The notes beneath the pieces are model-generated. The model ran no database searches and was not told the DNA's origin. It saw only the letters and a program-made list of their open reading frames with translations. Source: Pseudomonas sp. 10S4 (GTDB taxonomy: Bacteria; Pseudomonadota; Gammaproteobacteria; Pseudomonadales; Pseudomonadaceae). From it: DNA of 64,000 bases. Both the position numbers and the translations under genes were made by a program. The stretch covers positions 248,001 to 312,000 of the forward strand of contig NZ_CP133774.1 in the NCBI RefSeq assembly GCF_034344865.1, in the 5' to 3' direction. Of this stretch, positions 38,059 through 46,116 are shown in pieces; within the stretch, counting starts at the first letter, position 1, and each line of letters begins with the position of its first letter.

Positions 38059-39825
38059 ATGCTGCCGACTTCCCGTACCCTGCGTTTGTCGTTGTATACC
38101 CTGTTGATCCTCGCCGGCGCAGCCCTCGCTGCGGGGCTGGCGATGCGTCACGCCGAACGTCAGGCCCTGGAAGAAGACGCCGCCCGCGCCAACCAGCAAC
38201 TGGCGCTGTACGCCAATTCCCTGCACACCCTGATCGACCGCTACCGCGCCCTGCCCGCCGTGCTGGCACTGGACCCGGAATTGCGTTCGGCCCTCGATGG
38301 CCCGGTGAGTCCTGAACAACAGGACCTGCTGAACCGCAAACTGGAAAAGATCAACGGCGCCGCGCAGTCCTCGACCCTGGAATTGCTCGATCACACCGGC
38401 CTGGCCGTGGCCGCCAGCAACTGGCGCTTGCCCAGCAGTTACGTCGGCCACAACTACGGCTTTCGCCCCTACTTCAGCCAGACTCGAACTCAAGGCACCG
38501 GGCGCTTTTATGCGGTGGGCGTGACCAGCGGCATTCCCGGTTACTTCCTGTCCAGCGCGGTGACCCGGGACAACGGAGAGTTCCTCGGCGCCATGGTGGT
38601 GAAACTCGAGTTTCCCGAACTTGAGCGTGAATGGAGCCAAGGCACAGACACGCTGCTGGTCAGCGATGCCCGCGGGATTATCTTCATCGCCAACCAGCCG
38701 GGCTGGCGCTATCGCCAGTTGAAACCGCTGAGCGACAGCGATCACGCCGAACTCAAGAACACGCGCCAATACGACAAGCAACCGCTGTCGCCGCTGGCCT
38801 ATCAATCGAAACGGCGCTTTGACGACAACAGCGACCTGGCGCAAATCGAGGGCCCCGACGGCACGGCGGATTACCTGTGGGAATCCCTGCCGCTGCCCGC
38901 CGAAGGCTGGACCTTGCACCTGTTGCGCCGCCCGCAAGTCGCTTTCGAAGACAGCCGCAATGCTGGCCTCGCTGCCGCCGGGTTATGGCTGGCGGTGGTG
39001 TTTCTGTTGCTGTTCCTCTACCAGCGCTGGCGCTTGGCGAAAATGCGTCAGCGCAGCCGCGAAGAACTCGAACAATTGGTGGAAGAACGCACCCGCGACC
39101 TGCGCACCGCCCAGGACGGTCTGGTGCAATCGGCCAAACTGGCGGCGCTGGGGCAGATGTCCGCGGCGCTGGCCCACGAAATCAACCAGCCGCTGACCGC
39201 CCAGCGCATGCAGCTTGCTACTCTGAGGCTGCTGCTCGATCACGGCCGGGTCGATGACGCCTACAAGGCGCTGAAACCGGTGGACGACATGCTCACCCGC
39301 ATGGCCGCGCTGACCGGTCACCTGAAAACCTTCGCCCGCAAAAGCCCCAGCGGCCTGCGCGAACGGCTGGACCTGGCGGCGGTGGTCGATCAATCCTTGC
39401 AGTTGCTCGATGCGCGCCTGCGCGACGAAAACGTCAGCACCGTGCTGCACCTGACGCGCCCGGCCTGGGTCCGTGGTGATGCGATTCGCCTGGAACAAGT
39501 GCTGATCAATCTGCTGCGCAACGCCCTCGACGCGGTGCAGGACAAACCCTGCAAACGCCTGGAAATCCGCCTCGAAGCCGATGAGCAACTGTGGCGCCTG
39601 AGCGTTTCCGACAACGGTGGCGGCATTGCCGAAGAACACCTGCCGAACGTCTTCGATCCATTCTTCACCACCAAACCGGTGGGCGATGGCTTGGGCCTGG
39701 GGCTGGCGGTCTCGTTTGCCATTGCGCACGAATCCGGTGGGCGCCTGTCGGCCGACAACCACGACAATGGCGCGGTGTTCACCCTGACCTTGCCGATCGA
39801 TCTGGAGGTGCCCCTCTCATGCTGA
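38059..39825 (+). CDS. mifS: Sensor histidine kinase, DctB/MifS-like
   Basis: Encodes 588 residues from the ATG at 38059 (MLPTSRTLRLSLYTLLILAG); an ATG at 38017 is in frame but less likely. Two membrane helices (about 10-30 and 300-325) bracket a periplasmic double-PAS/cache sensor domain (NYGFRPYFSQTRTQGTGRFYAVGVTSGIPGYF), typical of dicarboxylate sensors. A coiled coil leads to the HisKA domain (ALGQMSAALAHEINQPLTAQ, phospho-His) and an ATPase domain with NLLRNALDAV, DNGGGI and GLGLGLAVS. Overlap with the next gene by seven bases shows a kinase/regulator pair. The linked permease suggests sensing of alpha-ketoglutarate as in MifS of P. aeruginosa; dctB is the alternative name. Confidence 0.88.
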   Translation: MLPTSRTLRLSLYTLLILAGAALAAGLAMRHAERQALEEDAARANQQLALYANSLHTLIDRYRALPAVLALDPELRSALDGPVSPEQQDLLNRKLEKINGAAQSSTLELLDHTGLAVAASNWRLPSSYVGHNYGFRPYFSQTRTQGTGRFYAVGVTSGIPGYFLSSAVTRDNGEFLGAMVVKLEFPELEREWSQGTDTLLVSDARGIIFIANQPGWRYRQLKPLSDSDHAELKNTRQYDKQPLSPLAYQSKRRFDDNSDLAQIEGPDGTADYLWESLPLPAEGWTLHLLRRPQVAFEDSRNAGLAAAGLWLAVVFLLLFLYQRWRLAKMRQRSREELEQLVEERTRDLRTAQDGLVQSAKLAALGQMSAALAHEINQPLTAQRMQLATLRLLLDHGRVDDAYKALKPVDDMLTRMAALTGHLKTFARKSPSGLRERLDLAAVVDQSLQLLDARLRDENVSTVLHLTRPAWVRGDAIRLEQVLINLLRNALDAVQDKPCKRLEIRLEADEQLWRLSVSDNGGGIAEEHLPNVFDPFFTTKPVGDGLGLGLAVSFAIAHESGGRLSADNHDNGAVFTLTLPIDLEVPLSC

Positions 39826-41153
39826 ATTCGGTGATCGTGGTCGACGACGAAAGCAGCATTCGCAGCGCCGTAGAACAGTGGCTGAGCCTGTCGGGATTCG
39901 AGGTGCAGCTGTTCAGCCGTGCCGATGAATGCCTGGCAAAGTTGCCGGCCCACTTCCCCGGCGTCATCCTCAGCGACGTGCGCATGCCCGGCATGACCGG
40001 CCTGGAACTGCTGGCCGAAGTGCAGCGGCGTGATGCCGACTTGCCGGTGATTTTGTTGACCGGCCACGGCGATGTGCCGATGGCGGTCGAAGCGATGCGC
40101 GACGGCGCGTACGACTTCCTCGAAAAACCGTTCAGCCCGGAAACCTTGCTCGGCAGCCTTCGCCGGGCCCTGGAAAAGCGCCGATTGGTCCTGGAAAACC
40201 GCGCCCTGCATGTACAGGCCGATAACCGCGCCAAACTCGACGCCACGTTGCTCGGCGTGTCCCGTGGTTTGCAAACGCTGCGCCGACAGGTGCTGGACCT
40301 GGCGACGTTGCCGGTCAACGTGTTGATCCGTGGCGAAACCGGCAGCGGCAAAGAGTTGGTCGCCCGCTGCCTGCATGATTTCGGTCCGCGTGCTGACAAG
40401 CCGTTCGTGGCCCTGAACTGCGCGGCGATTCCCGAGCAGTTGTTTGAGGCCGAGCTGTTCGGTCACGAAAGTGGCGCGTTCACCGGCGCCTCGGGCAAGC
40501 GCATCGGCAAGCTCGAATACGCCGACGGCGGCACGCTGTTTCTCGATGAAATAGAAAGCATGCCGCTGGCTCAGCAGGTCAAGTTGTTGCGGGTGTTGCA
40601 GGAGCAGAAGCTTGAGCGACTGGGGTCGAACCAGAGCATTCGCGTGGACTTGCGGATCATCGCCGCGACCAAACCCGACCTGCTGGACGAAGCCCGCGCC
40701 GGGCGTTTTCGAGAGGACCTGGCCTACCGTTTGAACGTCGCCGAGTTGCGCCTGCCGCCGTTGCGCGAGCGCCGCGAAGACATTCCATTGCTGTTCGAAA
40801 CCTTTGCCCAGAATGCCGCCGAACGTCTGGGGCGGACCTTCCCACCGTTGAGCGGCCCGCAACTGAGTCATTTGCTGAGCCACGACTGGCCGGGCAATGT
40901 GCGGGAACTGGCGAACGTGGCCGAGCGCCAGGTATTGGGCCTCGGTGAGCCAGAACCGGCGGGCATCGACCCTGGCCAGTCGCTGGCGGCGCAACAGGAA
41001 GCGTTTGAAGCGCATTGCTTGCGCGCGGCGCTGACCCGGCACAAGGGTGATGTGAAAGCGGTGCTTGAAGAGCTGCAACTGCCGCGTCGCACGTTTAATG
41101 AAAAGTTACAGCGGCATGGGTTGAGTCGGGAGATGTTCCTGCACGACAGCTGA
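39819..41153 (+). CDS. mifR: Sigma-54-dependent response regulator, DctD/MifR-like
   Basis: Encodes 444 residues with GGAG upstream of the ATG. The receiver domain has VVDDES and phospho-acceptor Asp53 (ILSDVRMPGMTG). A sigma-54 activation AAA+ domain follows: Walker A GETGSGKE, GAFTGA loop 1 in full, Walker B GGTLFLDEIE and RFREDLAYRLNV. A C-terminal Fis-type helix-turn-helix completes it (AALTRHKGDVKAVLEELQLPRRTFNEKL). It is expected to activate RpoN promoters; one lies 150 bases downstream in front of the permease gene. Confidence 0.92.
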   Translation: MLNSVIVVDDESSIRSAVEQWLSLSGFEVQLFSRADECLAKLPAHFPGVILSDVRMPGMTGLELLAEVQRRDADLPVILLTGHGDVPMAVEAMRDGAYDFLEKPFSPETLLGSLRRALEKRRLVLENRALHVQADNRAKLDATLLGVSRGLQTLRRQVLDLATLPVNVLIRGETGSGKELVARCLHDFGPRADKPFVALNCAAIPEQLFEAELFGHESGAFTGASGKRIGKLEYADGGTLFLDEIESMPLAQQVKLLRVLQEQKLERLGSNQSIRVDLRIIAATKPDLLDEARAGRFREDLAYRLNVAELRLPPLRERREDIPLLFETFAQNAAERLGRTFPPLSGPQLSHLLSHDWPGNVRELANVAERQVLGLGEPEPAGIDPGQSLAAQQEAFEAHCLRAALTRHKGDVKAVLEELQLPRRTFNEKLQRHGLSREMFLHDS

Positions 41154-41218
41154 TTTTTGTAGTGACGGCACTTGCCCGCGAAGAGGCCGGTGCAGACAAA
41201 GCAACTCCCAACCTCAAT

Positions 41219-41266
41219 GAGCAATTTTCCGCTCACAGACACCAAGCAATAAGCGGATTTCCGCTC
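41219..41266 (+). promoter_or_regulatory. Two predicted activator (MifR-like) sites upstream of the permease promoter
   Basis: GAGCAATTTTCCGCTC (41219-41234) and AAGCGGATTTCCGCTC (41251-41266) agree at 12 of 16 positions. The second contains the perfect inverted repeat AGCGGA-TT-TCCGCT. They are 32 bases apart (three helical turns) and 40-90 bases upstream of the sigma-54 promoter, the usual place for enhancer sites. Confidence 0.6.
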
Positions 41267-41306
41267 AACAAAACCTCCTACCCCCTCTAAACCGGCCCTC
41301 CGCCCC

Positions 41307-41325
41307 TTGGCACAGCTCCTGCTAT
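41307..41325 (+). promoter_or_regulatory. Sigma-54 (RpoN) promoter
   Basis: TTGGCACAGCTCCTGCTAT has the -24 GG (41309-41310) and -12 GC (41321-41322) separated by exactly ten bases and closely matches the consensus TGGCAC-N5-TTGC. It lies about 60 bases upstream of the permease start. Confidence 0.85.
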
Positions 41326-41385
41326 AGCCCCTGCAGGCTGCGTTTACACGCGCTCCACAAAAACAATTAAACGAAGGATCCTTCA

Positions 41386-42708
41386 ATGGATAACTCCAAC
41401 GCCCTGCCCCTCGGGTCGGCCGTCGCGCCCGCCAAAGAAAGAACCACTTCGAGCCGGATCAAATCGATCTTCAGCGGCTCGGTCGGCAACATGGTCGAGT
41501 GGTACGACTGGTACGTCTACGCCGCGTTCTCGCTGTACTTCGCCAAATCTTTCTTCCCGGCGGGTTCCACCACTGCGCAACTGATGAACACCGCCGCGAT
41601 CTTCGCCGTGGGCTTCCTGATGCGTCCGATCGGTGGCTGGTTGATGGGCCTCTACGCGGACCGTGCCGGTCGTAAACGTGCGTTGATGGCCTCGGTGTAC
41701 CTGATGTGCTTCGGCTCGCTGCTGATCGCCCTGAGCCCCAATTATGAAACCATCGGTATCGGTGCGCCGATCCTGCTGGTGTTCGCTCGCTTGCTGCAGG
41801 GCCTGTCGGTCGGTGGCGAGTACGGCACTTCGGCTACCTACCTCAGCGAGATGGCGACCAAGGAACGTCGCGGCTTCTATTCCAGCTTCCAGTACGTGAC
41901 GCTGATCTCCGGTCAGCTCATCGCCCTGGCGGTGCTGATCGTGCTGCAACAGGTGCTGACCACCGAACAACTGTACGCCTGGGGCTGGCGCATCCCGTTC
42001 GCCATCGGCGCGCTGTGTGCGGTCGTGGCGCTCTACCTGCGTCGTGGCATGGAAGAGACCGAGTCGTTCAACAAGGTCAAGAAAGAGAAGAAAGAAAGCG
42101 CCATGCGCACGCTGATGCGCCATCCCAAGGAACTGATGACCGTGGTCGGCCTGACCATGGGCGGCACTCTGGCGTTCTACACCTACACCACCTACATGCA
42201 GAAATACCTGGTGAACACCGTCGGCATGAGCATCACCGACTCCACCAGCATCTCGGCGGCCACGCTGTTCCTGTTCATGTGCCTGCAACCACTGATTGGC
42301 GCGTTGTCGGATAAGGTGGGTCGTCGGCCGATCCTGATTGCCTTCGGCGTGCTCGGCACGCTGTTCACCGTGCCGATCCTGACCACCCTGCACACCATCC
42401 AGAGCTGGTGGGGCGCGTTCTTCCTGATCATGGCGGCGCTGATCATCGTTAGCGGCTACACCTCGATCAACGCGGTGGTCAAAGCCGAACTGTTCCCGAC
42501 CGAGATTCGTGCACTGGGCGTTGGCTTGCCGTACGCGCTGACCGTGTCGATCTTCGGCGGCACCGCCGAATACATCGCGCTGTGGTTCAAGAGCATCGGC
42601 ATGGAAACCGGTTACTACTGGTATGTCACGGCCTGCATCGCGGTGTCGTTGCTGGTGTACGTGACCATGAAAGACACCCGCAAGCATTCGCGGATCGAGA
42701 CGGACTGA
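41386..42708 (+). CDS. kgtP: Alpha-ketoglutarate permease, MFS metabolite:H+ symporter (KgtP-like)
   Basis: Encodes 440 residues with AAGGA upstream. The sequence follows E. coli KgtP closely in landmark regions: SVGNMVEWYDWYVYAAFSLY, GFLMRPIGGWLMGLYADRAG, ARLLQGLSVGGEYGTSATYL, GFYSSFQYVTLISGQL, TYMQKYLVNTVGM, PLIGALSDKVGRRP and LFPTEIRALGVGLPYAL. Twelve membrane segments are expected. It should import alpha-ketoglutarate with protons across the inner membrane. The sigma-54 promoter, upstream activator sites and the adjacent MifS/MifR-like pair indicate induction by its substrate. Confidence 0.92.
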   Translation: MDNSNALPLGSAVAPAKERTTSSRIKSIFSGSVGNMVEWYDWYVYAAFSLYFAKSFFPAGSTTAQLMNTAAIFAVGFLMRPIGGWLMGLYADRAGRKRALMASVYLMCFGSLLIALSPNYETIGIGAPILLVFARLLQGLSVGGEYGTSATYLSEMATKERRGFYSSFQYVTLISGQLIALAVLIVLQQVLTTEQLYAWGWRIPFAIGALCAVVALYLRRGMEETESFNKVKKEKKESAMRTLMRHPKELMTVVGLTMGGTLAFYTYTTYMQKYLVNTVGMSITDSTSISAATLFLFMCLQPLIGALSDKVGRRPILIAFGVLGTLFTVPILTTLHTIQSWWGAFFLIMAALIIVSGYTSINAVVKAELFPTEIRALGVGLPYALTVSIFGGTAEYIALWFKSIGMETGYYWYVTACIAVSLLVYVTMKDTRKHSRIETD

Positions 42709-42741
42709 CTGCTTTATTTGAGGTGACTGTTCCGGCCTCAT

Positions 42742-42809
42742 CGTGAGCAGGCTCGCTCCCACAAGGATCTGGTGTACGCAGATCCAATGTGGGAGCGAGC
42801 TTGCTCGCG
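42742..42809. repeat. Short REPIN, GGGAGCGAGCTTGCTCGCG family
   Basis: Arms CGTGAGCAGGCTCGCTCCCA and TGTGGGAGCGAGCTTGCTCG with a 24-base spacer containing the inverted match GGATCTG / CAGATCC. Lies between the convergent kgtP and COG4705 genes. Confidence 0.88.
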
Positions 42810-42826
42810 ATGTGGGCAACTCGGCT

Positions 42827-43582
42827 TTAAGTCAACTCGGCAACCGCTCGCTTGCCATACTTGTTCTGCGCGTAAGCCGCGCCCGCAATCATCACCACCA
42901 AAACCCCCGCCAACACCAGCGACGAGCCAATGGTGCCGAAATCCAGGCCGCCCTTTTCATGGGGTTTAGTCAGGAAGTCGCCCAGGGTTGCGCCGAATGG
43001 CCGTGTCAGCACGAACGCCACCCAGAACAACAGCACCGACGAAATCTTCGTGAAGTATTTGAGCAGCACCACCACCGCGATGGTGGAGCCGATCAACAGT
43101 GCGCCGCCGGCAAAGCCCAGGCCCGAGTCGTCGGCCAGGTAATCGCCGAGCGCAGTGCCCAAGGTGTTGGAAAACAGAATCGCCATCCAGTAGAACATCT
43201 CGCCACGAAAGGTCTGGACCTTGCTGACGTTCAACGAGTCGCCGCTCAGACGCCAGGCTGAGAAGATCCCCGCCAGAATCGCAATCAGGATCATCGAACC
43301 CGTGGCGTAACCCAACCCGAGGGTGCGGTCCATGAAGTCGGACATGGTGGTGCCGGCCGTGCTGGTGGACAGAATCACGATCCAGTACAGCACCGGCTTA
43401 TAGGTTTTGGACATCAACTGCGTGACCAGGGTCAGCACGAACACACTGATCAAAATCAGCGAGCTGATGGCGTAGCCGACGTTGAGGGTCATCGACAGCA
43501 AGTCACCGGCGGTTTCCCCCAGGGTCGTCGCACAGATTTTCATCACCCAGAACGCCAGGGTGATTTGAGGCAGCTTATTCAT
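42827..43582 (-). CDS. COG4705 family integral membrane protein with a fourfold internal repeat
   Basis: Encodes 251 residues from MNKLPQITLAFWVMK (GGAG upstream). About eight membrane helices are arranged as four repeated pairs, each starting with a Gly-x-Thr-x-x-Asp motif: GETAGD, GTTMSD, GTALGD and GATLGD, followed by a GLGYATG-like loop. The repeated acidic and threonine residues in membrane hairpins suggest binding or transport of a cation, but the family has no firmly established function that I can state. Divergent from a small secreted repeat protein across a 456-bp gap. Confidence 0.82.
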   Translation of the reverse strand: MNKLPQITLAFWVMKICATTLGETAGDLLSMTLNVGYAISSLILISVFVLTLVTQLMSKTYKPVLYWIVILSTSTAGTTMSDFMDRTLGLGYATGSMILIAILAGIFSAWRLSGDSLNVSKVQTFRGEMFYWMAILFSNTLGTALGDYLADDSGLGFAGGALLIGSTIAVVVLLKYFTKISSVLLFWVAFVLTRPFGATLGDFLTKPHEKGGLDFGTIGSSLVLAGVLVVMIAGAAYAQNKYGKRAVAELT

Positions 43583-44038
43583 TACGGGTAAAACTCCAGT
43601 GGTCATGACGGCCGTTTTCTTAGGGTTATGGCCGACGCGCAGACTGGCGGCGAAGCGGTGAAAAATAGGTAGGTGCTGTATGAAAAATCTGTCATGCAAG
43701 CAAATTGCTTCACGCATAACCCGGCAAAATCACTAATCCCCGCGACCTTTTCCAGCCGGGCGCATCCATACCCGCATGACGCACGTATATCAGTTGCAGG
43801 CCCCAAAGCGACGAAGGCCTGAGGGTCGGGTAGACCTGCATGAAAAAACTGTCATCCCGGATTAATCACCGGTTAATGCCCGAAACCCATCCTGCCCCTG
43901 CCTGATCGATTAATTGCGATGCGCTCAACCAAGCCCCGAAAGCGAAAAAGCCCGACGGCCTTAACATCTAATTAATCGATAGTTTTTAGCATGAAACTGT
44001 AGATTTTAATCAATCTTAATGAACCTGGAGTCACTAAC
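43583..44038. promoter_or_regulatory. Long regulatory gap between COG4705 and the 77-aa secreted protein genes
   Basis: No gene found. The 16-base string ATGAAAAA(T/A)CTGTCAT occurs twice (43680-43695 and 43840-43855). TTAAT boxes occur as direct repeats: TTAAT-N6-TTAAT at 43862-43877 and TTAAT-N5-TTAAT at 44006-44020, the latter just upstream of the ribosome site of the 77-aa gene. Ten-to-eleven-base spacing of TTAA-type half-sites is typical of OmpR-family response regulators such as PmrA. Confidence 0.45.
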
Positions 44039-44272
44039 ATGAAAACCCAACTGTTTCTCGCTCTGGCCCTGACCGTACTGGCGGCCAACACCTACGCCGC
44101 GGATGGTTCCGACAAAACCGGCACCGCAGACTTCATTTCTGGAGCCACTGCTGCCGTCGAACACACCCACTCGACGGCTGTTGCCTCGGATGGTTTCGAT
44201 CACACCGGCACCGCTGGCGCCATCGCCGCTGATGGCTTTGATAAAACCGGTACGGCGGGTGCCATCGGTTAA
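44039..44272 (+). CDS. Small secreted protein with DGxDKTGTA repeats
   Basis: Encodes 77 residues with CTGGAG nine bases before the ATG. A Sec signal peptide (MKTQLFLALALTVLAANTYA) is expected to be cleaved after residue 20. The mature 57 residues contain three copies of DG(S/F)D(K/H)TGTA at 22-30, 51-59 and 65-73, the last two extended with GAIA or GAIG. The middle is rich in Thr, Ala and His (EHTHSTAVA). No Cys, no membrane segment. It is predicted periplasmic or secreted; function unknown. The Asp-rich repeats could bind a metal ion (inference). Confidence 0.8.
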   Translation: MKTQLFLALALTVLAANTYAADGSDKTGTADFISGATAAVEHTHSTAVASDGFDHTGTAGAIAADGFDKTGTAGAIG

Positions 44273-44356
44273 CACTTGGAGGGCATTGAATAGCCCGGCT
44301 TCGGCCGGGCTTAGTCGTTTTTGGGGGTACGCAAAGTTCGACATCAACACAAACCA

Positions 44357-44448
44357 CTGTGGGAGCGGGCTTGCTCGCGAAAGCGGTGTGACATTCAACA
44401 ATGATGTCGACTGACACGCCCTCTTCGCGAGCAAGCCCGCTCCCACAG
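44357..44448. repeat. REPIN, GGGAGCGGGCTTGCTCGCG family
   Basis: Perfect 25-base inverted arms (44357-44381 and 44424-44448) around a 42-base spacer, between the 77-aa gene and the flavin reductase gene. Confidence 0.92.
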
Positions 44449-44525
44449 GGATCTGCGTCTGACTGGAAATTACCTGCGCGCACTTGCACTATGGCCAATG
44501 CCCCTCTTCCAGGAAATCCAGCGCC

Positions 44526-45155
44526 ATGCCCGACGACATCCACTTCTACGAACCCGCCAACGGCCACGGCCTGCCCCATGACCCGTTCAACGCCATCGTC
44601 GGCCCGCGCCCCATCGGCTGGATTTCTTCGCAAGATGCCAATGGTCACCTGAACCTGGCGCCCTACAGCTTCTTCAATGCGTTCAACTACATTCCGCCGA
44701 TCATTGGTTTTTCCAGCGTCGGGCGCAAAGACAGCCTGAACAACATCGAGCAGACCGGCGAGTTCGCCTGGAACCTGGCGACCCGGCCACTGGCCGAGCG
44801 GATGAACCAGAGCAGCGCCATGGTCGCGCCCGACACCAATGAATTCGAGCTAGCCGGATTAACACCCGCCGCATCGAAAATCATTCAGGTGCCACGGGTC
44901 GCTGAAAGCCCGGTGTCCTTTGAATGCAAGGTCACGCAGATCATTCAGTTGCAGCGCGCGGACGGGAACGTGGTGCCGAGCTGGCTGATTCTCGGCGAAG
45001 TGGTCGCCGTGCATATCGCCAAGTGGCTGTTGAAGGATGGGGTGTACGACACCGCCGCGGCAGAACCGATTCTGCGCGGCGGCGGGCCAGCGGATTACTT
45101 TCAGCTGGGACCAGAGGCATTGTTCAAAATGTATCGCCCGGGGGCAAAAAAATAA
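44526..45155 (+). CDS. Flavin reductase-like FMN-binding protein
   Basis: Encodes 209 residues from MPDDIHFYEPANGHGLPHDP. It belongs to the flavin reductase/split-barrel FMN family: FNAIVGPRPIGWISSQDANG, LNLAPYSFFNAFNYIPPIIGFSS, then DSLNNIEQTGEFAWNLATRP. Such proteins bind FMN and reduce or transfer flavin, often serving a monooxygenase partner; none is adjacent. An upstream ATG at 44484 lacks family similarity. The end overlaps nothing; the next gene is convergent with a one-base gap. Confidence 0.88.
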   Translation: MPDDIHFYEPANGHGLPHDPFNAIVGPRPIGWISSQDANGHLNLAPYSFFNAFNYIPPIIGFSSVGRKDSLNNIEQTGEFAWNLATRPLAERMNQSSAMVAPDTNEFELAGLTPAASKIIQVPRVAESPVSFECKVTQIIQLQRADGNVVPSWLILGEVVAVHIAKWLLKDGVYDTAAAEPILRGGGPADYFQLGPEALFKMYRPGAKK

Positions 45156-45156
45156 C

Positions 45157-45386
45157 TTACCAGAGCAGGTCGGCGTCTTCTTTGACGTCTTTGAGGCGGG
45201 TTAGCTCTTTGGCCGCGGCCAGATCGGCCTCGTTGGCAGTCTTGAAGATTTGCCCTTCAAGCACTTTATGAAAGCGCGGCGCACCCGCGCCACCGATGGC
45301 TTTGACGGCGATCGCGGCGTGGTAACCCCCTCGCCCGGTACGACAGCGGAAACAGCTTCAAAATGATCAAAGGCTTTACGTGCCAT
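45157..45386 (-). pseudogene. Conserved 76-residue hypothetical protein; frame broken at a C5/G5 run
   Basis: The first frame gives MARKAFDHFEAVSAVVPGEG. The second continues YHAAIAVKAIGGAGAPRFHK, VLEGQIFKTANEADLAAAKE, LTRLKDVKEDADLLW with a TAA at 45157. Adding one base to the run at 45326-45330 makes GEGGYHAAIAVKAIGG continuous. Only the repaired protein looks sensible: a small basic alpha/beta protein with no signal peptide. Function unknown. The break is probably a sequence error. Confidence 0.75.
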
Positions 45387-45427
45387 GTCGCGGATCCTGG
45401 CTAATTGAGAATGGAGCCATTAAACCC

Positions 45428-45781
45428 TCAACCGGCCAGTTTGTGTACCTGCGCCGTGGACTGACCCAACGCCTGGGCAGCCGAGACATCCTTGAAGGTA
45501 TGGAAATCCAGGCTGTTGACCACCAGGTCTTGTACCAGCTCGGCGAAAATCTCCATGGCCGGCGTGTTGAAGTAAGCAGTCATGGCCTGTTGATGGGTCC
45601 AGAAACCGGACACCAGCCACAGGTCCGGATCGCATTGCGAGTGTTGCAGGGCAAAGCTCAGGCAACCGTTGGCTGCACGCGATGGTTCGATCAACGCGCT
45701 CAGGCGAATACCGAGTTCTGCCGAACGCCCGGCGCGGGCACGAACGAAGGCCATATGACTGACGGGGATCTGCGTAGACAT
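45428..45781 (-). CDS. Antibiotic biosynthesis monooxygenase (ABM) domain protein
   Basis: Encodes 117 residues from MSTQIPVSHMAFVRARAGRS (GGGAGG upstream). A ferredoxin-like dimeric alpha/beta barrel is suggested by the strand pattern and by SFALQHSQCDPDLWLVSGFW, HQQAMTAYFNTPAMEIFAEL. ABM proteins act as small cofactor-free monooxygenases, quinol oxidases or haem-degrading enzymes; the haem-binding pattern of IsdG is not evident. Substrate unknown. Confidence 0.85.
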   Translation of the reverse strand: MSTQIPVSHMAFVRARAGRSAELGIRLSALIEPSRAANGCLSFALQHSQCDPDLWLVSGFWTHQQAMTAYFNTPAMEIFAELVQDLVVNSLDFHTFKDVSAAQALGQSTAQVHKLAG

Positions 45782-46116
45782 GTTCAACCCTCCCAGGGAG
45801 TTGTGTAGCAGCCAGGGACGGGCTGCGACAGGATCCAAGATTAGGCGACGCAACAGGGTTGCCGTTAGTCGATTCCTGCCGGCTTGTTGCACAATCCTGC
45901 GAGGATCAGTGAATCGGCCTGAAACGCCGGTCCAGACATGTCTGTGCGATGACACAACGGTTTCAAGCAAGTTTCAGCGCCGCGACACGGCTAAAACAAT
46001 GCCGCGAAACAACCCAATGCAGAATCAGGCAAGCATCAGGCAGGATGTGTCTACCACTGTGGCTTGCACAAACTTATGCTCTGCCCATCAACAACGCCTC
46101 ACCGAGGAGGCCCTGC

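Noticed and set aside
37820..38107. 95-residue frame overlapping the end of tcC
   Set aside because: It is a shadow of tcC and of the kinase gene start; no ribosome site or protein-like composition.
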